A stretch of 19,698 nt of DNA from an uncultured Treponema sp. (GCA_938039145.1 CALHVG010000073.1:1-19698); one strand, 5' to 3'; counted from the stretch's first letter, positions 1 to 6,592 are shown. The notes: a model not told the origin generated them from the sequence alone. Made by a program: numbers and translations.

Positions 1-149
1 AATCGAGCTTACTGCTCGATTTGTGAGGCGGATATGCGGGGAATTGTTTGATGAAGGCTGCCTATATATATCCGCCCGTCTTCACCGCTCGGTGAATGAT
101 GTCTTCACTGTACGATGAATGACGTGTATACACTCCCCCACCTTGCACA
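1..149. repeat. Tandem repeat copy 1 with two hairpins (left edge may be cut)
   Basis: This is the first unit of a repeat with an exact period of 149 bp; positions 1-76 align with 150-225 without gaps. It holds a hairpin with perfect 8-bp arms (AATCGAGC at 1-8, GCTCGATT at 14-21) and a second with 9-bp arms (GGCGGATAT at 27-35, ATATCCGCC at 68-76). A further 6-bp hairpin, TTCACC/GGTGAA, lies at 81-96. The unit begins at the first base of the window, so more copies may lie upstream. No coding potential is seen. Function is unknown. Confidence 0.75.
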
Positions 150-230
150 AATCGAGCTGACGGCTCGATTTGTGGGGTGGATATGCAGGGAACCGTATGA
201 TGAACGATGCCTATATATATCCGCCCGCTG
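150..230. repeat. Tandem repeat copy 2 with the same two hairpins
   Basis: This is the second copy of the 149-bp unit. The 8-bp hairpin arms are conserved exactly while the loop differs (TTACT in copy 1, TGACG here). In the second hairpin the left arm is GGTGGATAT (176-184) against ATATCCGCC (217-225), so the C to T change gives a G-U pair rather than a mismatch in RNA. Differences confined to loops and wobble positions suggest that the fold is what is kept. Confidence 0.75.
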
Positions 231-282
231 TCCTCTTTTTATAAATCACACATACGATGCATCGTCATATCACACCTCCTTG

Positions 283-387
283 CGCATTCGGAACAAATCT
301 GCCGAGTGCGTTGCCTAGTGTACACTAGGCAATGGGATTGACTTATCCTATTGCTGCAAAACTTCGCTATGCTCGTTTTGCAGCAAT
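283..387. other. Chain of four abutting hairpins
   Basis: Four inverted repeats lie end to end. The first is CGCATTCGG (283-291) with CCGAGTGCG (302-310), 9 bp with one G-U pair. The second is a perfect 22-bp palindrome (311-332). The third is AATGGGAT (331-338) with ATCCTATT (345-352), 8 bp with one G-U pair. The fourth is ATTGCTGCAAAAC (350-362) with GTTTTGCAGCAAT (375-387), 13 perfect bp and a 12-base loop. Neighbouring stems share one to three bases, so they would be coaxial or mutually exclusive. There is no U-run, so this is not a plain intrinsic terminator. It could be a structured RNA, a protein-binding array or an extragenic palindromic repeat. Confidence 0.6.
311..332. promoter_or_regulatory. 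Perfect 22-bp palindrome, candidate operator
   Basis: Half-site TTGCCTAGTGT is followed directly by its reverse complement, with no central spacer. A dimeric repressor of the TetR or MarR type commonly uses sites of this shape, but no such regulator gene is in the window. The site is 137 bp upstream of the exported-protein gene at 469, so a regulatory link is possible but unproven. It may simply be part of the hairpin chain around it. Confidence 0.4.
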
Positions 388-468
388 TAAAATCAATATT
401 ATTTTCCAGTTTCTCCGCAAAATGTTTTGCTAAAACAAGCAAGGAAAATATGGAAAAAGGAGTCTTTC

Positions 469-921
469 ATGAAAAGCAACAAATGCTTAATTTTTGTGGG
501 AATGTTGATAACTATTGCGCTTACAGCATATACAACATGCAGGGCAGATGGACTGGCGTTCTCTCCAATGGCTGACAACGTGGAAGTTCTTGGAACTTTC
601 TCCAAATCAAAAACTGTGCACGAATTCCTGGGCACTCCGGCAGGAGCAAACCTGTTCAACATTTCCGCGGCAACAATGAGCGACAAGGTTTCAGGAATCA
701 TCTGGAAGGAAATTCTTGCAAAAGGCGGAAACGGAGCAAGGAACATCACAATATCTTATTCTGCAGGACCTTTGGCATACCTTGCAAATGTTATCACTTT
801 CGGGATATGGGCTCCGGCAAAATTGAAGATAAAAGGCGAAGTTATCAAAACGGGCTCGCAAAACGTTAATATCGATACAACAACCGCCATTGAATCCGCC
901 GTTATCGAATTTAAAAAATAA
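469..921 (+). CDS. Small exported protein of unknown function
   Basis: The product is 150 residues. The ATG at 469 is chosen because AAAAAGGAG lies a few bases upstream and because it starts a good signal peptide: basic MKSNK, then a hydrophobic stretch at about residues 6-20. Cleavage could follow CRA (residue 26). Cys24 offers a possible lipidation site, but Thr at -1 is a poor lipobox. The mature part has a central Gly/Ala segment, a second apolar stretch (SAGPLAYLANVITFGIWAP, about 103-121) and ends in a Lys-rich strand. I do not recognise the family firmly. The pattern of a variable start followed by a beta-rich end resembles small TRL-like periplasmic proteins, but this is a weak guess. 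The gene stands alone, with a structured region before it and a strong hairpin after it. Confidence 0.7.
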   Translation: MKSNKCLIFVGMLITIALTAYTTCRADGLAFSPMADNVEVLGTFSKSKTVHEFLGTPAGANLFNISAATMSDKVSGIIWKEILAKGGNGARNITISYSAGPLAYLANVITFGIWAPAKLKIKGEVIKTGSQNVNIDTTTAIESAVIEFKK

Positions 922-958
922 GCCAACTAACTGAACACACTGTTCATTTAAAAATATC

Positions 959-992
959 TTATGCAGCTTTCCTAACCGGAAAACTGCATAAA
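959..992 (+). terminator. Strong hairpin after the exported-protein gene
   Basis: TTATGCAGCTTTCC pairs with GGAAAACTGCATAA over 14 positions with a single mismatch and a 5-base loop (TAACC). It lies 38 bases after the stop at 921. No U-run follows, so it may stabilise the mRNA 3' end or need a factor rather than act as a textbook intrinsic terminator. Confidence 0.45.
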
Positions 993-1062
993 CTGAAAAC
1001 TTCCCGAAAACTCAAGTCCTCAGTTTTATCCCTGCCTTCGGTTATTCCGTCCGCTGCCTGTA

Positions 1063-1110
1063 GCGGATATACTACGAATTGCATAATGAACGCTGCATAA
1101 ATATATCCGC
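1063..1110. repeat. Third, diverged copy of the GGCGGATAT hairpin
   Basis: GCGGATAT (1063-1070) pairs with ATATCCGC (1103-1110). The loop keeps the core GAATTGCATAATGAACGCTGC, close to the loops of the two copies at 27-76 and 176-225, including the ATGAACG word. The AATCGAGC hairpin is absent here. This shows that the second hairpin is the dispersed unit. It is in the 303-base spacer between two plus-strand genes, which otherwise holds two inverted repeats and no gene. Confidence 0.6.
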
Positions 1111-1123
1111 CATCACGTCTGCC

Positions 1124-1152
1124 TTTTCTCAAAAACTGAAATATTGAGAAAA
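1124..1152. repeat. Inverted repeat upstream of the methyltransferase operon
   Basis: TTTTCTCAA (1124-1132) and TTGAGAAAA (1144-1152) are perfect 9-bp inverted arms with an 11-base loop. The site lies 72 bp before the ATG at 1225, in the likely promoter region (the clearest -10-like hexamer, TACAAT, follows at about 1189). It could be an operator; no regulator is identified. Confidence 0.4.
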
Positions 1153-1224
1153 ATACTTCTTGTAATGCAATTTTTCAGAATATACCATACAATTAATTGA
1201 AATCTTAATCTAAGGAGAATCTTT

Positions 1225-1989
1225 ATGGCGGAAATGGGACACGTCTTTCTTGCGAAACTTGGAAAATCAAAACTCAGACCCGGCGGAATCGAGGCGACGA
1301 ACTGGCTTTTGGCTCACGGTAACATAAACAAAAACTCGAAAGTTCTTGAGGTCGCATGCAATCGTGCAAAAACGATGATAAAAATTCACAAAGAATTCGG
1401 CTGCGAAGTTACGGGTATCGACCTTGACGATAAATTCCTTGAAATCGCAAATGAAGCCATAAAAAATAAAAAGCTCGAGTCAAAACTGAACGCCATCAAA
1501 GGAAACGCCATGGAGCTTCCGTTTGGGGACAACACTTTTGACGTGGTGATAAACGAAGCCATGCTGACCATGCTCCATGCAGAAGAAAAACAAAAGGCAT
1601 TGAAAGAATATTTTAGGGTTCTAAAACCCGGCGGAATCCTTCTGACGCAAGATGTAGTCCTGCGCACAAATGTTTCCGACGAGCAAAAACAGCTGCGGAT
1701 AGGATTGAGCCGTTCGATAAACGCAAATGTCGAGCCGCTGGATTTGGAAAGCTGGAAAAACACCATAGAATCCGCAGGATTTTCGGTAACGCAAAAATAC
1801 GGCGCAATGACACTCATGAGTCCAAAGGGCATGATAAAAGACGAAGGATTTTTTAGGACGATAAAAATTTTCAAAAATGCGATGAAAAAGGAAAACCGTA
1901 AAATGTTCAAGTCTATGTTCAACTTCTTCAATTCTAACAAAGACAAGTTGGGCTACGTTTGCAACGTTTCTACAAAGCCAAAATCGTAA
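1225..1989 (+). CDS. Class I SAM-dependent methyltransferase
   Basis: The product is 254 residues with a Methyltransf_11-type Rossmann fold. Motif I is KVLEVACNRAKT (about 39-50), where the usual GxGxG loop is degenerate. The acidic end of strand 2 is GIDLDD (64-69). GNAMELPFGDNTFDVV (93-108) matches the adenine-contact and motif IV region, and LKPGGILL matches post-motif III. The C-terminal third has no recognisable domain and ends in a basic, Asn-rich tail. The substrate is unknown; relatives act on small molecules such as quinones, sterols or natural products. AAGGAG stands 8 bases before the ATG. The cupin gene starts 8 bases after the stop, so the two are almost certainly one operon and may act on the same substrate. 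The loss of the second and third glycines in motif I is seen in some real methyltransferases and does not by itself mean loss of activity. Confidence 0.85.
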   Translation: MAEMGHVFLAKLGKSKLRPGGIEATNWLLAHGNINKNSKVLEVACNRAKTMIKIHKEFGCEVTGIDLDDKFLEIANEAIKNKKLESKLNAIKGNAMELPFGDNTFDVVINEAMLTMLHAEEKQKALKEYFRVLKPGGILLTQDVVLRTNVSDEQKQLRIGLSRSINANVEPLDLESWKNTIESAGFSVTQKYGAMTLMSPKGMIKDEGFFRTIKIFKNAMKKENRKMFKSMFNFFNSNKDKLGYVCNVSTKPKS

Positions 1990-1997
1990 GGAATCCG

Positions 1998-2669
1998 ATG
2001 AAAGAATTGTCAGGAAAAGTATTTTCAATCGCAAAAGAGAATCCTCCGGTTCTGGGTTGCACGGTCTCAAAATCCGTGAGCGACAAAAACGGATTTTTCA
2101 TAAGCTGGTTTTCTTTTGCTGCCGGAACGGACATAAGCCCCGAAATCTATAGATTTTCGAAATTGTGGCTTGTTTTGGACGGAAAAATCGAGGTTCTGAA
2201 AAAATCCGCAGAATCCGAGCCGCTGGAAAAAATCTATGTTGAAAAAGGTAAAATATATGTAACGCCGGTAGGAATTCCTGTCGGCGCAAAAACAGAAGAT
2301 GGAGCCGTGTATGCGGAAATCCAACTAAAGGAGGACACAAAGATGAACGAGATTCTAAAATCAAACGAAGTGTTTGAATTAAAGAACATTCTTCCATATC
2401 AGGAAGGAAAAATCGTAAACATGGATCTTATAAACGAGGAAAAATTGAAGTTCGTTTTGATGAGTTTTGACGAAGGAACCGGGCTTACGGAACACGCCGC
2501 TCCAGGCGAAGCAATAATTTTTGCGCTGGACGGAACCGGAATCATCGGCTATGAAGGCAAAGAACACAAAATCAAAGCGGGCGAAAATTTCAAGTTCGAC
2601 AAAGGCGGTGCGCATTACGTAAAAGCGGACGGGAAATTCAAAATGGCGCTTCTTTTGACGCTGGAATAA
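1998..2669 (+). CDS. Two-domain cupin protein
   Basis: The product is 223 residues, two cupin barrels in tandem. The first spans about 10-110, and the second about 125-222, with the clear cupin run HAAPGEAIIFALDGTG, then YEGKEHKIKAGENFKFDKGG and AHYVKA. The second barrel keeps one His in each motif, so a full metal site is uncertain; the first looks metal-free. The start at 1998 is taken because TAAGGA lies 5 bases upstream; the in-frame ATG at 1959 is inside the methyltransferase gene and has no ribosome site. Such proteins bind or isomerise small ligands or sense them. Coupling to the upstream methyltransferase suggests a shared small-molecule pathway. The exact reaction cannot be read from the sequence. 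Confidence 0.82.
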   Translation: MKELSGKVFSIAKENPPVLGCTVSKSVSDKNGFFISWFSFAAGTDISPEIYRFSKLWLVLDGKIEVLKKSAESEPLEKIYVEKGKIYVTPVGIPVGAKTEDGAVYAEIQLKEDTKMNEILKSNEVFELKNILPYQEGKIVNMDLINEEKLKFVLMSFDEGTGLTEHAAPGEAIIFALDGTGIIGYEGKEHKIKAGENFKFDKGGAHYVKADGKFKMALLLTLE

Positions 2670-2677
2670 TTCCTAAC

Positions 2678-2720
2678 AAAAAAGGCAAGGCGAGCAATCT
2701 ATCAGCAGATTGCTTGCCTT
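2678..2720 (-). terminator. Intrinsic terminator of the lipoprotein gene
   Basis: On the minus strand, AAGGCAAGCAATCT (complement of 2707-2720) pairs with the complement of 2682-2700 over 14 bp with a 5-base bulge, and TTTTTT follows (complement of 2678-2683). It lies 46 bases past the stop of the gene ending at 2767. The hairpin also sits just behind the cupin stop at 2669 and could slow plus-strand transcription, but there is no U-run on that side. Confidence 0.7.
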
Positions 2721-2766
2721 GAAAAATCCGCGCCGGATTTCCCCATCTCTCCATCAAAAATTAAAA

Positions 2767-3261
2767 TCAAATATATGCATGATACTCGTAGACAAAAATT
2801 CCTGTCAATTTTTCATTAGGGGCGGACACATTTTCAAAGATTATCGCATAGTCGGAAAGCTCCAATCCTCGTAAGCGACTAACCTTTAAATTTCCCGTGT
2901 ACTCTTTTGCAATTCCATTTAAAGTCATGGTGAGTGTCGCCTTTATTTCAATATTATACCTGGTTCCAATGTTCAGGCCGCCTATCGAAATCGGAATCCA
3001 AATCGCTTTATGGGGGGCTGCAATGTTTTTTATTTTATCAGCATATTTATAAGACGATAAATCTCCGGGCATAAATTCCTGGTTATCAAATTCTGGATTT
3101 TTTGAATCAAGTTTTAACTTGCATGATTCCACCGAATCGCCATGTTGCACACAGATTATAAACGCAGGCTCGGCAAGAACTTTTACACCAAAATCGTCGT
3201 CGCAAGCCAAAAACAACACAAAAAGAAATGAAAACAAAATTAAAGACAATCGCTTTTTCAT
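2767..3261 (-). CDS. Small outer-surface or periplasmic lipoprotein, unknown function
   Basis: The product is 164 residues. It begins with a textbook lipoprotein signal: basic MKKR, hydrophobic LSLILFSFLFVLF, then the lipobox LAC with Cys20 followed by three Asp. The strong GGAGG box just before the ATG fixes the start. The mature domain has a Cys pair (about 37 and 47) and alternating short strands, suggesting a beta-sandwich of the kind common in spirochaete lipoproteins. No family is recognised. It follows the SpoIIE-type phosphatase gene on the same strand after about 110 bases. A TTGACA hexamer (complement of 3308-3313) in that gap hints at its own promoter, though no well-spaced -10 is clear. 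A terminator follows the gene. Confidence 0.8.
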   Translation of the reverse strand: MKKRLSLILFSFLFVLFLACDDDFGVKVLAEPAFIICVQHGDSVESCKLKLDSKNPEFDNQEFMPGDLSSYKYADKIKNIAAPHKAIWIPISIGGLNIGTRYNIEIKATLTMTLNGIAKEYTGNLKVSRLRGLELSDYAIIFENVSAPNEKLTGIFVYEYHAYI

Positions 3262-3372
3262 AATTCCTCCAAAATCTTATATTTATCGTTTCACCTAAAT
3301 TATGGGCTGTCAATGATTTTTAATTTTCCTATGCCGACAAGCAAATTTCGGATTAAGTTTCCCAAAACTCCG

Positions 3373-5142
3373 CTAGTCTTTGTACGCCTGCTTTTTGTAT
3401 TCCAACGCAAGAACGGTAAAATCGTTTTCTTGAGCCGCAGAACCGATAAACATTGAGACGTTTCGGTTAAGTCCTTCCACCAGTTCCTGAACCTCGATTT
3501 TTTTGTGTTCGTTAAAAAATTCCAAAATTCGAGCTTTTCCGTAATTTTCGCCGCTGTTGTTTCCGGCTTCTGAAATTCCTTTTGTAAACAAAACGATTTT
3601 GTCTCCGGGCTGAAGTTCCAGCGTTTCGGAACTGTACAGAGTTTCGTCGGAGACGGCAAGCGCCGGATCTACAGGCGTGTCAAGGAACTTGAAATCCTGA
3701 CCGTTTTTCATGTACAGAGGATTCGGATGTCCTGCATTCACGTACTGAAGGACACCCGTTGCCGTCGAAAGTATTCCCAGCCACACTGAAACAAAAAGTC
3801 CTGCACTGTTGTCTTTTGCCAACTGCTGATTTATCTCCAAAAGACTTTCGTTTGGTAAAAGCCCCGCAAGAGCCTTGTCTTTCAGCAAATTTTTAGCTAT
3901 AGCCATGCACAAAGCCGCTTCGATTCCTCGTCCGGAAACATCCGCCGTGATTATCGCGATGTGGTCGTTGTCGATAAGAAAATAATCGTAAAAATCGCCG
4001 CCGAAATCTTTTGAAAAAATTATCGAAGCGAAAATATCCACATCGGAACAAGGCGTGAACGTCGGAAAAATCTGCGGAAGAAGAGTTTTTTGAATCTGGC
4101 TTGCAAAAAAAATATCTTTTTCGTAGCTTGCCTTTTTGAACGAAACCATTTCAAGATTCTTTATAAAATCGCTCATGTCAGACGCAAGGGCAACGTATGA
4201 ACGAGCAAGTTCGCCTATCTCGGAATCCAACGAAGCGTAATCGGCGCAGACCCCTATAATTTCAATATTGTTCCGTATCGCATTTTCTCTGCTCCGATAA
4301 TTCCTTGAAACATTCGCCATTCTTTCCAAAGGCTTTGTGATATGGCGCGCGACCAAAGTCAGAAGGAACAAAGCCGACGCAAAAACGAAAAACAAAATCA
4401 TATTCTGCGCCAACGAAATGTTTATCCAAAAATCCATAAGATTCAGGAAATCTTTTTCAATAGAAAAATACAGATTTATACCGACAAAATTAGTCAAAAT
4501 CACGGAAAGAATCGTGAAAAAAAGAATGAGTTTTTCGATTATGGAAAATATCGGTCCTTCGATTCTGTCGCTGTTTTTTGCATAACGAAAAATCGCCGAA
4601 ACAGTCATGAACATCGGAAGTCCGTACATTGTGCAGAAAAATACATTGTTTATAAAATTCAATAAAATTTCTTTTGAAAAATCGATTGTCGGGCTAAAAA
4701 TCCTGAATCCGATTTTTTCGGAAAGCAGAACGATTCCGTTTGCGGCAATCATGAGCAAGGCGAAAATTAAAAATTTTACGGGAGAATTTATGCGCAATCT
4801 TTGCTCTTTATCTATTCCGGACACAAAATTCCAAACTACGAGCGGAACGAATCCGAATAAAAAATTTGCGGGTACGTTAAAAAAACAAAGACCTGCGGAA
4901 TATCCGGAAAGAAGATTCGCTGCAAAAGCCGAAAGCGTGCAGGCAATGATTCCCGGAAATCCGAAAATCATTCCAAAAATTGGCGGGAAAACGCAGGCAA
5001 GGCGCACTTCTCCGCCGGTCAAAGCAAAAAGAAATTTTTGACGAAAAAATAAAAGCACAAATGAAACAATTCCGCTTATAAAAAAATAAATCAATGTATT
5101 ATAAAAACTTGCTACGAAAATTTTACTTTGTTTTTCTGACAT
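3373..5142 (-). CDS. Membrane-bound SpoIIE/RsbU-type PP2C phosphatase
   Basis: The product is 589 residues. About seven or eight membrane spans occupy residues 8-265; the stretch GGEVRLACVFPPIFGMIFGF has the look of a ligand-sensing, transporter-like membrane domain. A HAMP-like linker follows (RHITKPLERMANVS, about 266-280), then a helical connector, then the SpoIIE phosphatase domain (about 345-583). Its signatures are FASQIQKTLLP, GGDFYDYF (Asp383), ADVSGRG (Asp401), YVNAGHP and ENDFT (Asp574). The usual TDG metal-binding motif reads TKG here (Lys521). The family dephosphorylates anti-sigma-factor antagonists in partner-switching pathways; no such partner gene is in the window. The ATG at 5142 is preferred over an upstream TTG (5178), because that TTG is inside the predicted -35. 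There is no Shine-Dalgarno, and a TATAAT ends six bases before the ATG. Confidence 0.85.
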   Translation of the reverse strand: MSEKQSKIFVASFYNTLIYFFISGIVSFVLLFFRQKFLFALTGGEVRLACVFPPIFGMIFGFPGIIACTLSAFAANLLSGYSAGLCFFNVPANFLFGFVPLVVWNFVSGIDKEQRLRINSPVKFLIFALLMIAANGIVLLSEKIGFRIFSPTIDFSKEILLNFINNVFFCTMYGLPMFMTVSAIFRYAKNSDRIEGPIFSIIEKLILFFTILSVILTNFVGINLYFSIEKDFLNLMDFWINISLAQNMILFFVFASALFLLTLVARHITKPLERMANVSRNYRSRENAIRNNIEIIGVCADYASLDSEIGELARSYVALASDMSDFIKNLEMVSFKKASYEKDIFFASQIQKTLLPQIFPTFTPCSDVDIFASIIFSKDFGGDFYDYFLIDNDHIAIITADVSGRGIEAALCMAIAKNLLKDKALAGLLPNESLLEINQQLAKDNSAGLFVSVWLGILSTATGVLQYVNAGHPNPLYMKNGQDFKFLDTPVDPALAVSDETLYSSETLELQPGDKIVLFTKGISEAGNNSGENYGKARILEFFNEHKKIEVQELVEGLNRNVSMFIGSAAQENDFTVLALEYKKQAYKD

Positions 5143-5156
5143 AAAACCATTATACT
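5128..5156 (+). promoter_or_regulatory. Promoter of the DUF456 gene
   Basis: TTGTTT (5128-5133), a 17-base spacer and TATACT (5151-5156). Predicted transcription start is near 5163, giving a leader of about 27 bases with an AAGGA box before the ATG at 5190. Its -10 overlaps the -10 of the divergent phosphatase promoter. Confidence 0.55.
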
Positions 5157-5178
5157 TTGAAAACCTGCTGTATAACAA
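5149..5178 (-). promoter_or_regulatory. Promoter of the SpoIIE-type phosphatase, probably leaderless
   Basis: On the minus strand TTGTTA (complement of 5173-5178), an 18-base spacer and a perfect TATAAT (complement of 5149-5154). Six bases separate the -10 from the ATG at 5142, so the start of transcription should fall on or next to the A of the start codon. Confidence 0.55.
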
Positions 5179-5189
5179 GGACGATTTGT

Positions 5190-5672
5190 ATGGATATTTT
5201 GTTTGTGCTGCTTGGCGGCGTTTGCCTGATTGTAGGATTTATCGGAACGGTAGTGCCGATTCTTCCGGGCGCACCGTTGGCGTGGCTGGGACTTTTGATT
5301 TCGCATTTTTCACGATATACGAATTCTTCGCCGATTTTGCTTATGGTCACTGGAGTTGTTGCGATTGCGGTTTCTGTTTTGGACAATTTTTTTCCCGTTT
5401 TGATGACAAAACAATCGGGCGGAAGCAAATACGGAATCATCGGAAGTTCGGTCGGACTTTTCGTAGGATTTTTTACAGGCCCGTGGGGAATAATTTTTGG
5501 TCCGTTTCTTGGCGCATTTGTAGGAGAAATGATTCACGATTCCTCGGACATGAAGCATGTGTTTGAGTCGGCATTAGGATGTTTCAAAGGATTTCTTTTG
5601 GGAACAGGCATGAAAATGATGGCGACAGGCGCATTTATTTGGGTGTTCATAATAACGCTCGTAAAGCATTGA
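5190..5672 (+). CDS. DUF456 family small membrane protein
   Basis: The product is 160 residues, typical of the family. The start MDILFVLLGG is chosen for its AAGGA box at 5177-5181 and because earlier in-frame codons lack one. The N-terminal span ends in the family hallmark GFIGTVVPILPGAPLAWLG (about 17-35). A second span follows (about 48-64). Next comes a Gly-rich region with the repeated GxxxG pattern YGIIGSSVGLFVGFFTGPWG and FGPFLGAFVGE (about 81-115), and a last span near the C-terminus. The biochemical role of DUF456 is not known. It is divergently transcribed from the membrane phosphatase with overlapping promoters, so the two may be regulated together. Confidence 0.85.
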   Translation: MDILFVLLGGVCLIVGFIGTVVPILPGAPLAWLGLLISHFSRYTNSSPILLMVTGVVAIAVSVLDNFFPVLMTKQSGGSKYGIIGSSVGLFVGFFTGPWGIIFGPFLGAFVGEMIHDSSDMKHVFESALGCFKGFLLGTGMKMMATGAFIWVFIITLVKH

Positions 5673-5699
5673 AAGCTGAATCTTGTGTTTTGGAAAATG

Positions 5700-5810
5700 C
5701 GGCAGCGCTGGGAGCGGCAGCCGAAGGCTGTTCCGGAGCGTAGCGGAGGAATGACCGTAGGGGAACCGCGGACATAGCGACCGCCAACTTTTAAGTTGGC
5801 GGTGCCGCCC
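5700..5810. repeat. GC-rich intergenic palindromic element
   Basis: This stretch is clearly more GC-rich than its surroundings and is built of small inverted repeats: CAGCC/GGCTG with a GAA loop (5718-5730), TCCG/CGGA just after it, and an 11-bp stem ACCGCCAACTT/AAGTTGGCGGT at 5780-5803 with two bases at the centre. It has no open frame with a ribosome site. It looks like a dispersed extragenic repeat, but no second copy is in the window, so this is inference. Confidence 0.4.
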
Positions 5811-5823
5811 AAAATGGTATAAA
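5796..5823 (+). promoter_or_regulatory. Candidate promoter of bcp
   Basis: TTGGCG (5796-5801), 16 bases and TATAAA (5818-5823), followed by an A/T-rich leader and GGGGGA (5844-5849) before the ATG at 5856. The -35 lies in the right arm of the 11-bp inverted repeat at 5780-5803, so that repeat could double as an operator. Confidence 0.4.
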
Positions 5824-5855
5824 ATTAAAAAAATAAAATTTACGGGGGAATTACA

Positions 5856-6308
5856 ATGCTGGAAGTAGGAACAAAAGCTCCTTCTTTTAATTTGGCGGAT
5901 CAGGACGGGGTATTTCATTCGCTTGAAGAATATTCGGGGAAAAAACTTGTGCTTTATTTTTATCCAAAGGACAACACGTCGGGATGCACAAAGCAGGCTT
6001 GTTCATTTGCGGAACTTTTTCCGGCGTTCAGGGAAAAGGGCGCTGAGGTCGTGGGCGTAAGCAAGGATAGTGTTCAAAGCCACAAAAAATTTGCGGAAAA
6101 ATATTCGCTTCCGTTTACGCTGCTTTCCGATGTTTCGCTTGACACTCTAAAAGCCTATGACGTTTGGAAAGAGAAAAAACTTTACGGAAAAACATTCATG
6201 GGCGTTGTGCGGACTACGTATCTTATCGACGAGAACGGAGTGATTATCCGTGCGGAAGAAAAAGTAAACGCCGGCGAAAATCCGGCGAATACGCTAAAAA
6301 TGCTGTAG
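5856..6308 (+). CDS. bcp: Peroxiredoxin of the Bcp/PrxQ type
   Basis: The product is 150 residues, the normal length. It is a cytosolic thiol peroxidase that reduces hydrogen peroxide and organic hydroperoxides with thioredoxin as donor. The active-site run YPKDNTSGCTKQAC carries the peroxidatic Cys44 and, five residues on, the resolving Cys49, the arrangement of atypical 2-Cys PrxQ enzymes. Other family marks are the N-terminal GTKAPSFNL, FREKGAEVVGVSKDS (about 56-70) and the Arg of VVRTTYLID. GGGGGA precedes the ATG by seven bases. In a largely anaerobic spirochaete it would serve defence against oxygen exposure. The gene is monocistronic: a tRNA on the other strand follows after a few bases. 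Confidence 0.93.
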   Translation: MLEVGTKAPSFNLADQDGVFHSLEEYSGKKLVLYFYPKDNTSGCTKQACSFAELFPAFREKGAEVVGVSKDSVQSHKKFAEKYSLPFTLLSDVSLDTLKAYDVWKEKKLYGKTFMGVVRTTYLIDENGVIIRAEEKVNAGENPANTLKML

Positions 6309-6319
6309 ATTTTTGAAAA

Positions 6320-6393
6320 TGCGGAATAGTGGATTCGAACCACCGACCCCCACGATGTCAACGTGATGCTCTAACCAACTGAGCTAACTCCGC
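6320..6393 (-). tRNA. tRNA-Val (anticodon GAC)
   Basis: On the minus strand the acceptor stem GCGGAGT (from 6393) pairs with ATTCCGC (ending 6321), and the discriminator is A at 6320. The D arm is GCTC/GAGC, the anticodon stem TCACG/CGTGG encloses the loop TTGACAT, and the T arm GGTGG/CCACT encloses TTCGAAT. The anticodon GAC reads GUC and GUU valine codons. CCA is not encoded. The gene is on the strand opposite bcp. Confidence 0.95.
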
Positions 6394-6406
6394 AAAGAAT
6401 GGTAGT

Positions 6407-6435
6407 AATATAACAAACTGACGCTAAAAAGTCAA
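6407..6435 (-). promoter_or_regulatory. Promoter of tRNA-Val
   Basis: On the minus strand TTGACT (complement of 6430-6435), a 17-base spacer and TATATT (complement of 6407-6412), 13 bases before the tRNA. This is the best-formed sigma-70 promoter in the window. Just upstream (6440-6454) is a CCCCG/CGGGG hairpin of unknown role. Confidence 0.7.
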
Positions 6436-6537
6436 ATGCCCCCGTTTTTCGGGGAAATGTCAAAATAAGGTGATTTTCGCAAAAAAATAACCGCTTAGAA
6501 AAATTGTTTCATCTTTCCAAAAGCGGTTGTTTTTTGC

Positions 6538-6592
6538 GGAATCGTTTATGCAACGTCGGCTCAAAAGCCGAGCTGACTTTGCATAAAATTCC
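6538..6592. repeat. Long imperfect hairpin, left-repeat copy
   Basis: GGAAT, a 2-base bulge, TTTATGCAA and then GTC and GCTC pair with their complements across an AAAAGCC loop, giving arms of about 25 bases. The right-repeat copy at 9439-9493 folds in the same way, although several bases differ. It lies just downstream of the trpB2 stop in both copies, so it is probably the 3' structure of the trpB2 mRNA. There is no U-run on either strand. Confidence 0.55.

Noticed and set aside
1..230. CRISPR array
   Set aside because: Only two copies, a 149-bp period and no short constant repeat with variable spacers; no cas gene in the window.
399..749. Minus-strand frame over the exported-protein gene
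   Set aside because: The plus strand has the signal peptide and ribosome site; the minus frame has neither.
4607..5041. Open frame antisense to the phosphatase membrane domain
   Set aside because: A shadow of the real gene; low-complexity basic product and no start signal.
5143..5178. TTG start 12 codons upstream for the SpoIIE-type phosphatase
   Set aside because: The TTG is part of the predicted -35 hexamer and has no ribosome site; the extra residues are not membrane-like or family-like.
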